This document shows positions 19,701-30,069 of a stretch of DNA of 64,000 bases, piece by piece. The stretch's first letter is position 1. Every line of letters begins with the position of its first letter. The position numbers and the translations under genes were made by a program. The notes below the pieces were generated by a model. The model had not been told where the DNA came from. It saw nothing but the letters and a program-made list of their open reading frames with translations, and did no database searches. Origin of the DNA: Tiliqua scincoides (Eukaryota > Chordata > Lepidosauria > Squamata > Scincidae); the NCBI RefSeq assembly GCF_035046505.1, contig NC_089822.1:41767159-41831158 (forward strand). The letters are read 5' to 3'.

Positions 19701-22700
19701 AGACTGCACTATCTATTTTCTTAAGATTTTCTTGATTCCCTTTTTGGACAAGTAGCTGCCTTACTGTTGCCCAAGTATTTCTATCTTCAGTTGTCATGTA
19801 GGAAAGTCCAAACTCAGGCAACCGATCAGCATCATGTATTATTTGAGTTAAATGCGCCTGGATTTCAGATGGGTGTAGAATATTACCAAAAGCATCCAAT
19901 ACATCAAAAACATAAAAATGTCCATTTCTCATCACCAATAAGTGTCTTGCAAATTCACTTGTGAACAGTGTATCTTTGTTTAAATTAGGAATTCTGGAAC
20001 TGTTGAAGAGTGACCTATACTGTGACATGTCTAAAGGATAAGCGTTCACCAAATATGCTCCATACCAAGACAGAGAGGGCGGAAGAATACGGATAAAGTT
20101 TTTGAACATTATACTTTGACTCCATCGGGTGTTTACATAATATATATCTGGCCGCAAAAAGTCATTCTTCAGGGAATTAAGAAACTTTAGTGCTGATACA
20201 ATCAGATTTGTTGCTCTCAGAATTTGATTGTTGTATCCTGGTTTTGGATCAGGATTTAAAGCAATAAAAGGGTTGTAGTTTAAAACAATCGATTCTCTGG
20301 CAGAAAGATACATATCATACCAGGGCCCTACAAAAACAATAATTCAGTTAATAAGAATACAGCATTCAGCATTTTGATAAACAGACACATTTATAAAAAC
20401 AAGTTTTGATAAATAAACATATAATGACACATTCATTGGCTTCAGAGGTGTTATCTCAATGTAATAAAACAACCCTGTAAGGTAAAAAGGGTTTTTCCTC
20501 ATTTTGCAGTTGGTGAGCCAAGGTAATAGGGAATGGCTTGCCTATATCTGTTCATGGCAGAAGTTCATGCCAGAAGTGTGGTATGGACCAGGGAAGTTTT
20601 GATTTGCAGTTAAGGGCCACACTATATGTTGTAAAGAATGTCTGAGTTTGGTCACTGCCTTTTGTTTATTTTATTTTAATCAATGCAATTGGGACCTCAA
20701 AAAGGCCTGAAACCATGATGGGGGGGGAGGTAGGGGGCTTTAGCTTTTAGCCCCCTCCACAGTTCCAACCTTGATCATATATTCCTGTTCAGCTCTGTTC
20801 ATAAATATTTTTATAAGCTTCAACGGAAAGCCAACAGAAGCTTAAAAACAGAATGTGGGGGGTTAGAACTGTGGACTCTTTCATGTTAGCTACACACACA
20901 CACAAACAAGCAAGGACTAAATGCACACTGTCTTCATAACACGTCGTTTTGTCCTATGTCTCTTAGCTGCTATGGCAGCCATTTTCAAACATTGTGCTGT
21001 GGTGCACGGTTGCGCCATGAATGATCTGCAGGTGTGCTGCAGGAATTTGGGGGGTGTCATTTTTTAGTAGGGCCATTGGTGGATGTGAGCCCCCCACCCA
21101 CAGCATAGTGTGCCTTGTCAATTGACCAAAAACGGATGGTGTGCCTTGACAATTTTAGTACTTTTTCACTGAGTGGTGAGACAAGAAAGGTTGAAAATCA
21201 CTGGGTTATGGTATACTCACCTGCCTGTTTCAAATCAGAAAGAGCATGTTAATAAAAACAAATAAAGCAAAGTGGAAACCATTCTTTACAAAAATACAGT
21301 TTCAGAAATGTATTCATTGAAGAAAATTCAAGAGGTCACTAAAGAGAATGGACAGACTATGACATCTATATACCAGAAAATCAATATAGTTTTCAAGTGA
21401 TTATGACTGAGAGGTGTTGTTCACGTTACAGGTCACTTCCTATCCAACAGGCAAGGATGGTTATTTCTACAGCATTTGTATCAAATTTTTTATTCTAGAA
21501 GTTGGCATCTGGTAGCAGTTTGGTCAATGCTGTTCTACAAACCATGGGGGGGGGGGGAAGCTGGCTAACAGATAACAATAACAAAGCAAGTAGACTACTT
21601 TTGGCAACAATTCCCCCTTTTCAAAAATATTGCACGAAAACAAACCTGATATATAACTTGTATGTTTATTGATGCTATCATGTTCAAGAAGATCACGATG
21701 CAAGTCTTTGCCTACTCCTTTTTCAAACTCCCTAGCAAGTCTTTCAGTATATCTAGAAGTTTAAAATGATTATAATCATTATATCAACTGATTTTAATAG
21801 AGTTAAACAGTTTCCATCATATTTAAATAAAATGTTATTAACTTTCAATAAATCTATCAGCTAACATTCAGCACACAACCCAAAATTAATGTAGATTGTC
21901 ACAGCCAGTCTACCAATGAGGTATGATAAAACAGCCACCTCAGGTAGCAGGCTGGTGGAGGGAGCCCCCCACACCCAACTGCCACCTCCACAGCTGCCTC
22001 ACCATGCCTCTACCACAACCTGTTATCTGGCAATGGCTGCCACCATTGATGAACTCCTCCTTTTCTTGGCCACCTCCTCCTACTGCTCTGTGTTTTGAAA
22101 AGGCACTGTGGCATGAATGGGGAACAGAAAAAGAAAAGAGGGAAGATTAGAGTGGTGGGCTGGAGCAGCCACTGCTTGATTCCTCCTGTCTTGCCTTTTC
22201 TACTGCCAGCGGAACCACCAGTGCCAGCACCAGGTTTTTGGGATCCTCAGGCAAAGCCCTTTGCTGGGTCTTCCTTGGCATTTGTGCATAGTGCTTGGAT
22301 ATAAACAGAAATTGCACCTCCCGCCCCCCCCCCAAATGCTGCTTTATCAATACCATCTGAAAGTGACAGAGTAATGGTTACTCTTCCCTCACTTCTCCAA
22401 TGAGACAGCCAGGGAAGGAGAGCAAAGCAATCTTCAGATTGCCATTTCTTAACTTCCAGACAATGCTAAGAGAAACATGTTTTAACACCTTTCCTTTCTT
22501 AGCCATCAGATCAAGAATAGTCAGGGTAACAATCTCTGGATGCTCATCCCTCACTGTCGGTGATGCTGCGGGATGAGTGTTCAGCAGCATCTTCTCTTGC
22601 CTTCAATGAATGGGCTTCTACAAAGGCCTCTGCATAATTGCAGGGGTCTCTGAGCAAGCTAAATTGTGGATAGGGTGAGAGAGAGAGAGAGCAAGCTAAA

Positions 22701-25700
22701 TTGTGGATAGGGTGAGAGAGAGAGAAAGCATTAATGTTGCAAGTTGAGTAATGTGTGCTTCACTGCCAGTGGAACCACCTTCAGAGTTTGGGCCCTGAGA
22801 AGCCCACTGGCCCTCAGTGGATGTGCAATCAGGTCAGCCTATGACACTGGCCTTCCCCACTGCTCTGTTTTTTGAAAATAGCCAAAGCCAAGAGAGCTCT
22901 TTAAATTCACTCAAGGCTAGCAAATACTGCAAACAGAAATATGAGATGACACAATTATTATGAATGTGAATTATTATCAGGAGTCCACAAATACAGTTTC
23001 TGGGCTTCTGGTAATGATTAATCCTACTTCTCTAGTGGTCATTCCTGCTCTGAACTCCCAGCACAAAGATTCCATCCTCTGAGTTGTTAACGGATTCAGC
23101 AGGGTTATCAGATACAAAGGTGTGGGTGCCTATACTCAAGGCAAGTATGAAGAACGAGGTGGCATGGGGGCTTGGTTTCTTACTTGTGCTATGCAATGGA
23201 TAAGTGAAAGCAGTGAGAGGAACTGACTGTGAAACTCAGAGACAAGCTCCTTCTCAAAAGTTCTCTAATCATTCAAAGGATTAAGGCAGGGCGGGTCCCC
23301 CCTCATGACTGCATCCCATGACTTCACAGAAGACAGAACTTGGTTTCTCAGTCTAAAGCCTATAATGAAGTGGGAGGCAGATCACTTCATTACATTCTCT
23401 TCACATGTTGGAGATGCTGGGGGTGGGGGGAGGTTTAAGGCCACCCAAATTAACAGATAATTAGTAAGCAAGTAAATAACTTGTTGTTATTGATATACCA
23501 CCACCAGTGTACTGGGGGGGGGGGTCTACTTGCTAGCTAAATACCTGGTGCAGGTCTACGTGGATCCATGCTGCTGGACTGGGTCTGGGAAGGGGGTTAG
23601 AATTCAGTGGCTGCTGCCACCACTGAACCCACCCCTTTCCCAGACCTGATTTGCCCATCCCCTGCCTTTCCCTCCCCCTCCTGCTGACTTACAGTTCAAT
23701 CCTATCCAATTTTCCAGTGCTGGTGCAGCTGTACCAGTGTGGCATGCACTGCATCCTGTGGTGGGGAGGCAGTCACAGGGGCCTCCTCAAGGTATGGGAA
23801 CATTTGATAGGATTGGGCCCTTATCTGCTCCAGAGAGTGGCGGGAGATGCAATGACACAGATGGGAAGGTGCAGGTTTTCCTGCCAGTGCTCCCAGCAGC
23901 ACACTGAGTGGTGTGCTGTTGGAGTACCCTTTACATCTGGTGCTGAGTGCTTTATGGCAATCAGTGCCAACAGAGGATCAAATGTGATGCTGAATGGTAA
24001 GTATAGAATTGGGCCCAGAATAATAATGATAAAAATTCATATACCTGTACTGTTCAAAAGTCAGTAATGGTTTCTGAGCAGCTAAATATCTTCTGATAGA
24101 ATCCTCCAATTTTGGAATAGGTAATCTAAAAAAGGTAATCATATGAACAAGTTATAAAGCATCCTTGCACATAATTCTTCAAACCTACTAGTCCCACAAA
24201 ATTTACCACTAGCTTAAGAGGTGCAATGACAACTGGGATGGATTGGGGGAAAAGAATTCTAACTTTACAAAAAATTTTCTACCTGATTGCCCATAAATTA
24301 TTCTTTGAGTGGCTATAAAGGAAAAGACAACATAAATGATCAGGAGTTTGGAAGTATCTGGGGCTTTCAATGTAAAACAGAACAGATTTCTAAAGGAGGG
24401 CATGATAGTAGTTTATAACACAATGAATGGTGTGGATAAAATTCTTTTCCTCCCTCTCCCATACTGCTAGAACCCGTTGTCCCTCAAGCAAATTGATTTG
24501 TGGTAGGGGTAGAGAGAAAAAAAGTACACTTTCACAAAGTGAATAATACCCATGTGGCAGCAAGAGGAAGTATACTCAGGTCCCAGGCACTTGCTACAGG
24601 ATGAAGGATTACCAAGACACTTTCTAACTTTCTTGGTGCAAAAGCACCAGTAAGAAAAGACTAGTCTGAACCCAGGGAGTAGCCCAAGGACCAGCACCAG
24701 GACCCTATGTTCCCCTCCCTTCTAGAAAGTATTATCTTACAACTGTCAATCAGTTAGCCTGTGACTGAATAGGCAATATGGAAAGATAACTAGGCCCCCA
24801 GTTAGACTATTTGCATAAAAGCTGAATTTAAAAAGGAACCAACAAATAGTCCTATTTTACTCTGCTCAGAATTTGGAACAAACCCAGATAATTGGTCACC
24901 TGCTCTAATTTTCATCATCTTAATATTTGCATCATACAGGATCATCTGTTGAGGTTTACCATGTCAAATTCTGAAGGCAAATCTACAAAGGTTATGAGCA
25001 GATGTTAAAACAATTTCTTTTTCTGGATGGGTTGGCACTGGGCATCTTGTGGTCCTGGGTTAGGAACTTTTAAGATGACCACAGTGGTATATTTCTGTGT
25101 AGTTCTTGTATATTTGCTTTTTAGTTAGTCCATTGGGTCAATAGTCCTTTCCACCTTCCTAAACCTGTTAGTACTTCTACTATTTAAATCAGTCAATTCT
25201 TCCAGTTTATCTAATGAAAAGCAAAAACACAGGTTACATATGATAGCCAGCAAGCTTACTGATTAATAGCTGGGCTCAATTTATTGTCCATTTAAAAGTA
25301 CAGTAATGCTAATTCCCATTCTTTGAGCAGCCTCCCTGAAAGGGTTCACAAAATGGATCCTAGAGTCTGAAATGACTAGGCTTAACCTAACCTAGGCTTA
25401 ACCTTAGGTTCAGGGGGAACCTACCTATAGCTAGGTAAGTATCATTATAGCTAGGGTTACCAGATACAAAATGGGACAGAGTGCTAGTACCTTTAACCAT
25501 TGTACAGAAGAGGAATTTTTGGCAGGTGTAGCTCAACATAGAAAGGTTTAAAAAGCAGCATCTGCCAAAATTCTCTATTCTATACAATGGTTAAAGATAC
25601 AGGCACTCTCTCTCACTTTGTATCGGGTGACCCCTGCTGAATAGTACTTACTTCTGAGTAAATATACATAGGATTAACTTTCAAACAATTTAAAGCACAG

Positions 25701-27003
25701 GTGGCCATCTGTGAGAGGATAAGCTGCACCTGCTGAAATTCCCACTTCTCCACAATTGTTAAAGGTCCAGGAGCCCTAAAATCAAAAGGTTGGCCACCCC
25801 TAACTTAAAGTAGAAATACAGTTATTTAAGATGTATGTAGGAAGCTCTCTTAACAGTGAATCGGAACATAGGTCTAGCTAGCTAGCTCAGTGCTGACAGC
25901 AACGCTCCAGGATTTCAGGCAGGAAATTTATTGGCCCTGTCCGGAGATGCTGAGGAGTGAATAAAAAGTATCTTGCAACACCTCAAGAATATAATAACGT
26001 GAAAAAAGCCCAGATGGATCAGGCCAAAAGCCCATCTAGTCCAGCCTCCTGTATTTCAGTGGCCCTCCACATGCCTCAGGGAGCACAAAAGGCAACAGGA
26101 GATCTGCATCCTGGTGCCCTCCCTTGAATTTGGCATTCTGAGGTAGCCTATTTCTAAAATCAAAAGATTGCAACATATCCACCATGGCTTATAACCAATT
26201 ATGGACTTTTTCCTCCAGAAATTAGTCCACTCCCCTTTTAAAGGCATCCAGGCCAGATGCCATCACCACACCCCGTGGCAAGGAGTTCCACAGATTAATC
26301 ACACCCTGGGTAAAGAAATATTTTCTTTTGTCTATCTTTCCAGGATGAAAGATAAATAGTAGGCATTTGGTTTTGTGCATGAGATGCTGTGGACTGCCAC
26401 TACAGAGATCAGGAGGTGCCACAAGGCTTCAACAAATGCATGGCTACTCAAGTCCCTTTGTGTTCAATAGGGCTTACTCCCAGGAAAGTGTGCACAGGAC
26501 TGCAGACTAACAGCCCAATCCTATGCCTGCCTACTCAGAAGTAAACCCCAGTCAATGGGGCTTTACTCCCAGGTAAGTGTGGCGAGGACTGCCGCTTCAG
26601 AGCCCCATCCTATGCCTGTCTGCTCCGAAGTCAGCCCCATTCTAATCCACGGGGCTGCCTGCCAGGAAAGCGAGGACCACCCTGCAGCCTGCCCCTTCGG
26701 AGCGTGCCTGTCACTCCTTCCGCAGCAGCACCGACGCTGCGGAGCGGAGCGCCCTGTGCTGGGGGGGAGACCGAGGCGGAGGCGGGGCTCGCCCCCCTCC
26801 CGCAGACCGGAGCGGCGGAGGGACCTGGGCAGGCTGGGCTGGAAGTGCATGGTGGGGATGGTGCTGCGGTGCACGAAGTGGTGGTCCTTGTCGTGCTCGG
26901 AAACCATGTCCTCCGTCTGCCGCCCCACGGTCCTCCAATACCTGCGGCGCCCGACCGCGCTCAGCAGGGCCGCGGCGCCCCGGGGGGGACCCGCTCGGTG
27001 CAT
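16448..27003 (-). CDS. CPT2-like mitochondrial carnitine O-palmitoyltransferase (complete, 5 exons)
   Basis: Five exons (179, 81, 107, 1299 and 329 bp) join in phase into 664 residues; human CPT2 has 658 residues and the same exon plan. The family moves long-chain acyl groups from carnitine to CoA on the matrix side of the inner mitochondrial membrane, for beta-oxidation. Visible features are an Arg/Ala-rich N-terminus suited to mitochondrial import, [15 protein letters not shown] (human RSIVPTMHYQDSLPR), catalytic His381 in [14 protein letters not shown] with Asp385, the carnitine/CoA block [19 protein letters not shown] (493-511), and STSTLNSP (595-602). Human has YESC where this has YEAC. 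By eye, identity to human CPT2 is only about 55-60%, low for a reptile orthologue, and the locus differs from human CPT2, so a paralogue is likelier (inferred). The start at 27003 fits family length; the frame is open to an upstream ATG near 27171. ATTAAA at 16213-16208 could be the polyadenylation signal. Confidence 0.93.
16850..16935. repeat. 88-bp hairpin repeat, single copy
   Basis: Reads TGCAATCCTAGACATATTTC, AGTAAGTCTCACGGAACTCA, GTGGGGCTTACTTCTGA and TTAGGATTGTGCT. The two halves are nearly complementary. Confidence 0.7.
17705..17870. mobile_element. Short DNA transposon, GGGCCCAATCC family
   Basis: Left end GGCACAATCCCATCCAACTT and right end AAAGTTGGATAGGATTAGG are inverted. Contains the GCAGCC/AGGAGGCC core of the family. 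Confidence 0.7.
17945..18075 (-). mobile_element. CR1 LINE 3' end scrap
   Basis: AGGCCAAAGGCCCATCTAGTT, CTTCCTGTATCTTACAATG and AGGAAGCACACAAGACC identify the last part of a CR1 3' UTR. Confidence 0.7.
18255..18625. mobile_element. GC-rich short DNA element (relic)
   Basis: Shares GGAGGGAGCAGG, GGGAGGGAGG, AGGATGCCGTG and a GGAATTGGGCTGTTAG right end with 35832-36335 and 51312-51718. The left end is eroded. The 114-codon frame here is not supported as a gene. Confidence 0.5.
19029..20327 (-). CDS. CPT2-like exon 4 (catalytic core)
   Basis: One long exon of 1299 bp (human about 1305 bp). The acceptor is TTTTTGTAG|GGCCCTGG and the donor is ACATTAG|GTTAGG. It codes residues 123-556, including [36 protein letters not shown], catalytic FEHSWGDG and [11 protein letters not shown]. 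It is fully open with no frame break. Confidence 0.96.
20328..21645 (-). other. CPT2-like intron 3
   Basis: Holds one hAT element (20976-21203), a short poly-G run near 21546 and an eroded MIR/SINE-like patch near 20440-20560. Nothing else recognised. Confidence 0.5.
20976..21203. mobile_element. hAT-type short transposon
   Basis: Ends CAGCCATTTTCAAAC and GTTGAAAATCACTG are inverted. Flanks TGCTATGG and GGTTATGG agree at 6 of 8 positions, consistent with an old 8-bp target duplication. A related piece lies at about 39485-39673. Confidence 0.65.
21646..21752 (-). CDS. CPT2-like exon 3
   Basis: This 107-bp exon has acceptor ACTTCTAG|ATATAC and donor ATCAG|GTTTGT. It encodes [20 protein letters not shown] through NKHTSYISG. 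This matches human FCKSFENGIGKELHEQ and NKHTSYISG. Confidence 0.94.
22652..22730. repeat. Two-copy tandem duplication, ~38 bp
   Basis: AGCAAGCTAAATTGTGGATA followed by GGGTGAGAGAGAGAG occurs twice in a row, with an AG run at each unit end. Confidence 0.85.
23692..23822. mobile_element. Truncated GGGCCCAATCC-family element
   Basis: Left part ACAGTTCAATCCTATCCAAT joins, after the AGGCCTCCTCAAGGTATGGG core, directly to GATAGGATTGGGCCC. An internal piece before the right end is missing relative to the other copies. Confidence 0.65.
24045..24125 (-). CDS. CPT2-like exon 2
   Basis: This 81-bp exon is the same length as I recall for human CPT2 exon 2. The acceptor is TTTTAG|ATTACC and the donor is TACAG|GTATAT. 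It encodes [20 protein letters not shown] then LTFEQY, against human [20 protein letters not shown]. Confidence 0.93.
25452..25631. mobile_element. Palindromic hAT-type element, 38657 family
   Basis: Left end AGGGTTACCAGATACAAAAT and right end TTTGTATCGGGTGACCC are inverted, with inner arms ACCATTGTACAGAAG and TCTATACAATGGT. Almost the whole unit is a hairpin. No clear duplication. Confidence 0.7.
25850..25930 (-). mobile_element. SINE fragment, second family
   Basis: GAAGCTCTCTTAACAGTGAATC, GCTCAGTGCTGACAGCA and CCAGGATTTCAGGCAGG resemble part of the element at 15535-15690. Confidence 0.45.
25995..26345 (-). mobile_element. CR1 LINE 3' fragment
   Basis: Plus strand reads GGATCAGGCCAAAAGCCCAT, TGAGGTAGCCTATTTCTAAA, TTTTTCCTCCAGAAATTAGTC, AAAGGCATCCAGGCCAGATG and GGCAAGGAGTTCCACAGA, the complement of the CR1 3' end. 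Confidence 0.87.
26455..26660. repeat. 88-bp hairpin repeat, ~3 tandem units
   Basis: Units read CAATCCTATGCCTGCCTACT, CAGAAGTAAACCCCAGTCAA, TGGGGCTTTACTCCCAGGTA. The third unit grades into the CpG island beside CPT2-like exon 1. The orientation is opposite to the array at 27405. Confidence 0.75.
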
Positions 27004-27400
27004 GCCGCGCTGCTCGGAGCGAGGGGGCGCCGCCAACCGATCCCCGCCGGCGCGCGCTTCTTGGAATGGAGGCGAAACGGCCGCGCGGGGAGCACGGCGG
27101 TCGCCACGGCAACCGGGCAGCGCGCGGGGGTCTCTGCTGGCGGCGGCCGTTGCAGGGCAGTCGCGCGCCATCAAGCCTGCCTGCCTCGCTCGCGCCGCGT
27201 CTCGTGGCTCCGCGCTGGCGGGCGCCGCTTTCTCTCTGACTGGGTCTTACTGCGTCTGGGCCGCCTTGCGTGTAAAGCGCCGGGAACACAACACACGAAA
27301 AGCCTCCACAGCCCTGCCCGCCACGCGCAGAGCCCGTCGCCGGTCAGGACAGCCTCTCAGGCCGCGTCCTGTCGCGTTGACTAGAGCGGGGCGGTCCTCG
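26690..27400. promoter_or_regulatory. CpG island at the CPT2-like start
   Basis: About 0.7 kb of GC-rich sequence with dense CpG, standing out sharply from the AT-rich flanks. It contains CPT2-like exon 1 and the sequence upstream of it, so it is the likely promoter. It is bordered on both sides by arrays of the 88-bp hairpin repeat. No TATA box was recognised. Long open frames on both strands here are a base-composition effect. Confidence 0.75.
26825..27003 (-). CDS. CPT2-like exon 1 (targeting sequence)
   Basis: This exon encodes 59 codons plus two bases, from [14 protein letters not shown] to HFQPSLP and a split Arg. It lies in a CpG island. The donor CCCAG|GTCCCT has GT but a poor match at +3 to +6; it was chosen because it gives the right phase and the conserved junction [12 protein letters not shown]. 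The ATG has a G at -3. Confidence 0.85.
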
Positions 27401-27404
27401 CCAC

Positions 27405-27870
27405 ACTTTCCTGGGAGTAAGGCCCATTGACTGCAGTGGGGCTTCCTTCTGAGTAGGCAGGCACAGGAGGGTCTCTGAGGCTGCGGTCCTCGCCACACTT
27501 TCCTGAGAGTAAAGCCCCATTGACTGGGGTTTACTTCTGAGTAGACAGGCCTAGGATGGGCTCTGAGGCTGCACACTTACCTGGGAGTAAGCCCCATTGA
27601 CTAGAATGGGGTTTACTTCTGAGTAGACAGGCATAGGATGGGCTCTGAGGCTGTATTCCTATCCACACTTTCCTGGGAGTAAGCCCCACTGACTGGAATG
27701 GGGCTTACTTCTGAGTAGACAGGCATAGGATTGGACACCATGGTTGCAGTCGTATCCACACCAGAGAGTAAGCCCCATTGACTATAATAGCGATTACTTC
27801 TGAGTAGATAGGCATAGGATTGGGCTCTCAATCCTGCCTACTCAGAATTATACCCCCACAGAGGCATAGA
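27405..27870. repeat. 88-bp hairpin repeat, ~5 tandem units
   Basis: Five units of about 75-93 bp, each with CTTTCCTGGGAGTAAGCCCC, ATTGACT, TGGGGTTTACTTCTGAGTAG, ACAGGCATAGGAT and a GCTCTGAGGCTG joint. They begin at the right edge of the CpG island and become more diverged to the right. Confidence 0.85.
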
Positions 27871-29446
27871 GCTGTCTCCAGAGTAAGCACCGGTGGGATT
27901 GCATCCCCAGTCTGGAAGGAAAACAGTAATGGTTTTGAAAGCTTCCATGTGCCTTAGAAACTGAATAGAGAGGTACAAGTTATTTACCATCGGCTAGAAA
28001 ACAATCCTAGCAGTTACAGCTTCACTTTTTCTGCCAGGCAGAGTTTATTCTAACAGTTGTGTAGAGTCTGAGATAAATATTGTATTTTGAGCCTACAATC
28101 CTAAACACACCAAGAACGTGGTGGGTGGAGAGGCAGGTGGGGCAGAGCATGAGGGTTGTGGGTGCTTGGGTGCCTCACACACCAGCAGCACTTTTCAAAG
28201 GACTCTGGTGGGGAACCTCTGCCTCATCTGCACCCCCACCCACCACAAGTCCCTGAAACACCCTTTCCAGGAATAAGCCCCATGAATATAATAGGATTTC
28301 TGAGGCATAGGATTGGACTGTGAATGTTTTTGTTTCTGGTGTAATTTTATTGGGTGTGCAATGAATTTAAGCACAACAGACGCACCACATGCCATTTTTG
28401 TGTGGGCAAACTTCACTGATACTCCATTTATTTCCCTCTTTTTTAAACAAAAAGTGTTGCAGTAAATCTCCCTTTCATTCAGGCCTTTGTTATATCATGC
28501 GAAGAGGGCAGGTTAGGGTAAAAGCCACTTATCTGGGCACAAGGCCCTTTGAATTTTGTGGGAGCTTTTTTCTGGGTGGATATGCTTAGACTTGAGCATC
28601 TATCTTTTGTCTTGCACCTGTTTTGGAACCTCTGCTGCAGTGTGACATGACAATCACAGTGGCAGGTCACCTATTCAGGACTGGCAAAGGAACATTGCCA
28701 AATAAGGCTGTCTCTAGTACTGTCCTTCAGGTCAGCTGCCTCAAAGTCCTTGGCTCTGCATTCTGTCCCATCAAAGATTAACTCCATCTTCCATAGATGG
28801 TTCATATATTGAGGCTTCTGCTTGGACTACAGATGTCTGTTTTTCAGTGACATGAAGCTAGAAGGATGACCTGAACCCTTTAATTATTCAATTGAGTGGG
28901 TTTGTGTTTGTTTATGACATTATATCAGAATGATACTCATGTTCAGGACACAATTCCACAGTTCAGCTTGGAATACTGTATTTAAACCATTTGTTTTCAA
29001 AGTGAGAACAAAAATCCAAAATACCTTGTAATTTGACATCTGCTTGAAGATTGAGATAATGAAAGTTGGTGTTCATTTTTCTGTTTTACATATGTGAACC
29101 CTAGCTTGATCGTTATGCAGTACTCATATTCCACAGTGCAAGGAAGTGGGTAAAACTACCCTGTGTACTATCTGCTTTGAAGATTTAAGATATAGGAATC
29201 AAAGTTGATGTCAGGGTAGCTTGATATCATCCAAGGCAATTTAAATCACCAAGAAAAAAATTGATTTAAATTAGTTCTCATTTTGAAATTCCTGTATTTC
29301 CTGCACAAGGAAATACCAGTGCCAGCAGCACACGTAGTAAACATCCAAGATGAATAACTTTTATGTCATTTAGCCATGAAGTAAACATATCTATATCCAT
29401 ATCCTATAATGTTTGTAACTAAACACATCCTTTTTACAACTTAGGG

Positions 29447-29645
29447 TGCAATCCTAACCCCTTATGTTAGTGCTTTCCAGCACTGACTTAAGGGCAATGC
29501 AGCGCTGAGGTAAGGGAACAAACATTTCCTTACTTTGAGGAGGCCTCCATGAGTGACACCCAACTACAGGATGCAGCACATGTCCCATTGGCACCGCTAT
29601 GCCAGTGCTGGAAAGTACTGACATAAGGGGTTAGGACTGTACCCT
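29447..29645. mobile_element. Short DNA transposon with long inverted ends
   Basis: Left GGTGCAATCCTAACCCCTTA and right TAAGGGGTTAGGACTGTACC are inverted, followed inward by GTGCTTTCCAGCACTG and CAGTGCTGGAAAGTACTG. It is a longer-armed relative of the GGGCCCAATCC family. Confidence 0.7.
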
Positions 29646-29783
29646 TAGAAACATTTGGTCATGCAATTGACATGCCTTTTTCTGCTGCAAAATTATATGT
29701 GCTTGAAAGATGAGACAGATTCTGTTTGGCTTTCTCTGAATACATAGGAGAGTTGTATGTAAGATCACTTGCATGAAGGGTAA

Positions 29784-29947
29784 GGGCCCAATCCTATCCA
29801 ACTTTCCAGCACAATGCAGCCCTGAGGTAAGGGAACAGGTGTTCCTATATCTTGGGGAGGCCTCTGTGACTGCCTCCCCACCACAGGATGCAGGCACACC
29901 CCTCTGGCACAGCTGCACTGCACTGGAAAATTGGATAGGATTTGGCC
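29784..29947. mobile_element. Short DNA transposon, GGGCCCAATCC family
   Basis: Left GGGCCCAATCCTATCCAACT and right AAAATTGGATAGGATTTGGCC are inverted. It lies only about 140 bp from the related element at 29447. Confidence 0.75.
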
Positions 29948-30069
29948 GTAAGTGACCAGAACTTTCAAGGAGCAAGAAATGGTAGCTACTGGACAAACTC
30001 AATGAGGTGTTGATTAAATACCAATGTTGTTTGATTGGTAAATAGCTATTATAAAGTGAAAACTGACTC

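Larger units (their letters stand above)
21753..24044 (-). other. CPT2-like intron 2
   Basis: Contains an imperfect tandem duplication (22652-22730), poly-G runs near 22323 and 23515, and a truncated inverted-end element (23692-23822). 21895-22330 and 22740-22870 share CTGCTCTGTKTTTTGAAAA and GCCAGTGGAACCACC and may be pieces of one unidentified repeat. No gene. Confidence 0.5.
24126..26824 (-). other. CPT2-like intron 1
   Basis: Holds a palindromic hAT-type element (25452-25631), a second eroded inverted-end relic (about 25690-25800), a SINE fragment (25850-25930), a CR1 fragment (25995-26345) and 88-bp hairpin repeats (26455-26660). 24130-25440 has nothing I recognise. Confidence 0.6.

Noticed and set aside
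16448-27003. CPT2-like locus as a retrocopy or pseudogene
   Set aside because: It has four introns at CPT2 positions, an open frame of 664 codons, correct splice sites and a CpG island.
26555-27430. Open frames of 192-291 codons on both strands over the CpG island
   Set aside because: Several frames are open at once because the sequence is GC-rich. Only the minus-strand piece 26825-27003 has protein similarity (CPT2) and a fitting donor.
27405-27870. Regular array of similar units, as a CRISPR-like array
   Set aside because: The units touch without unique spacers, diverge from each other, and the genome is vertebrate.
29755-29762. Alternative donor TTGTAT|GTAAGA as the RHOBTB3 first-exon end
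   Set aside because: The donor is good and ends in AT, but T lies at -3 of the would-be start and it sits beside a DNA transposon. The 31902 site has A at -3. Neither is proven.
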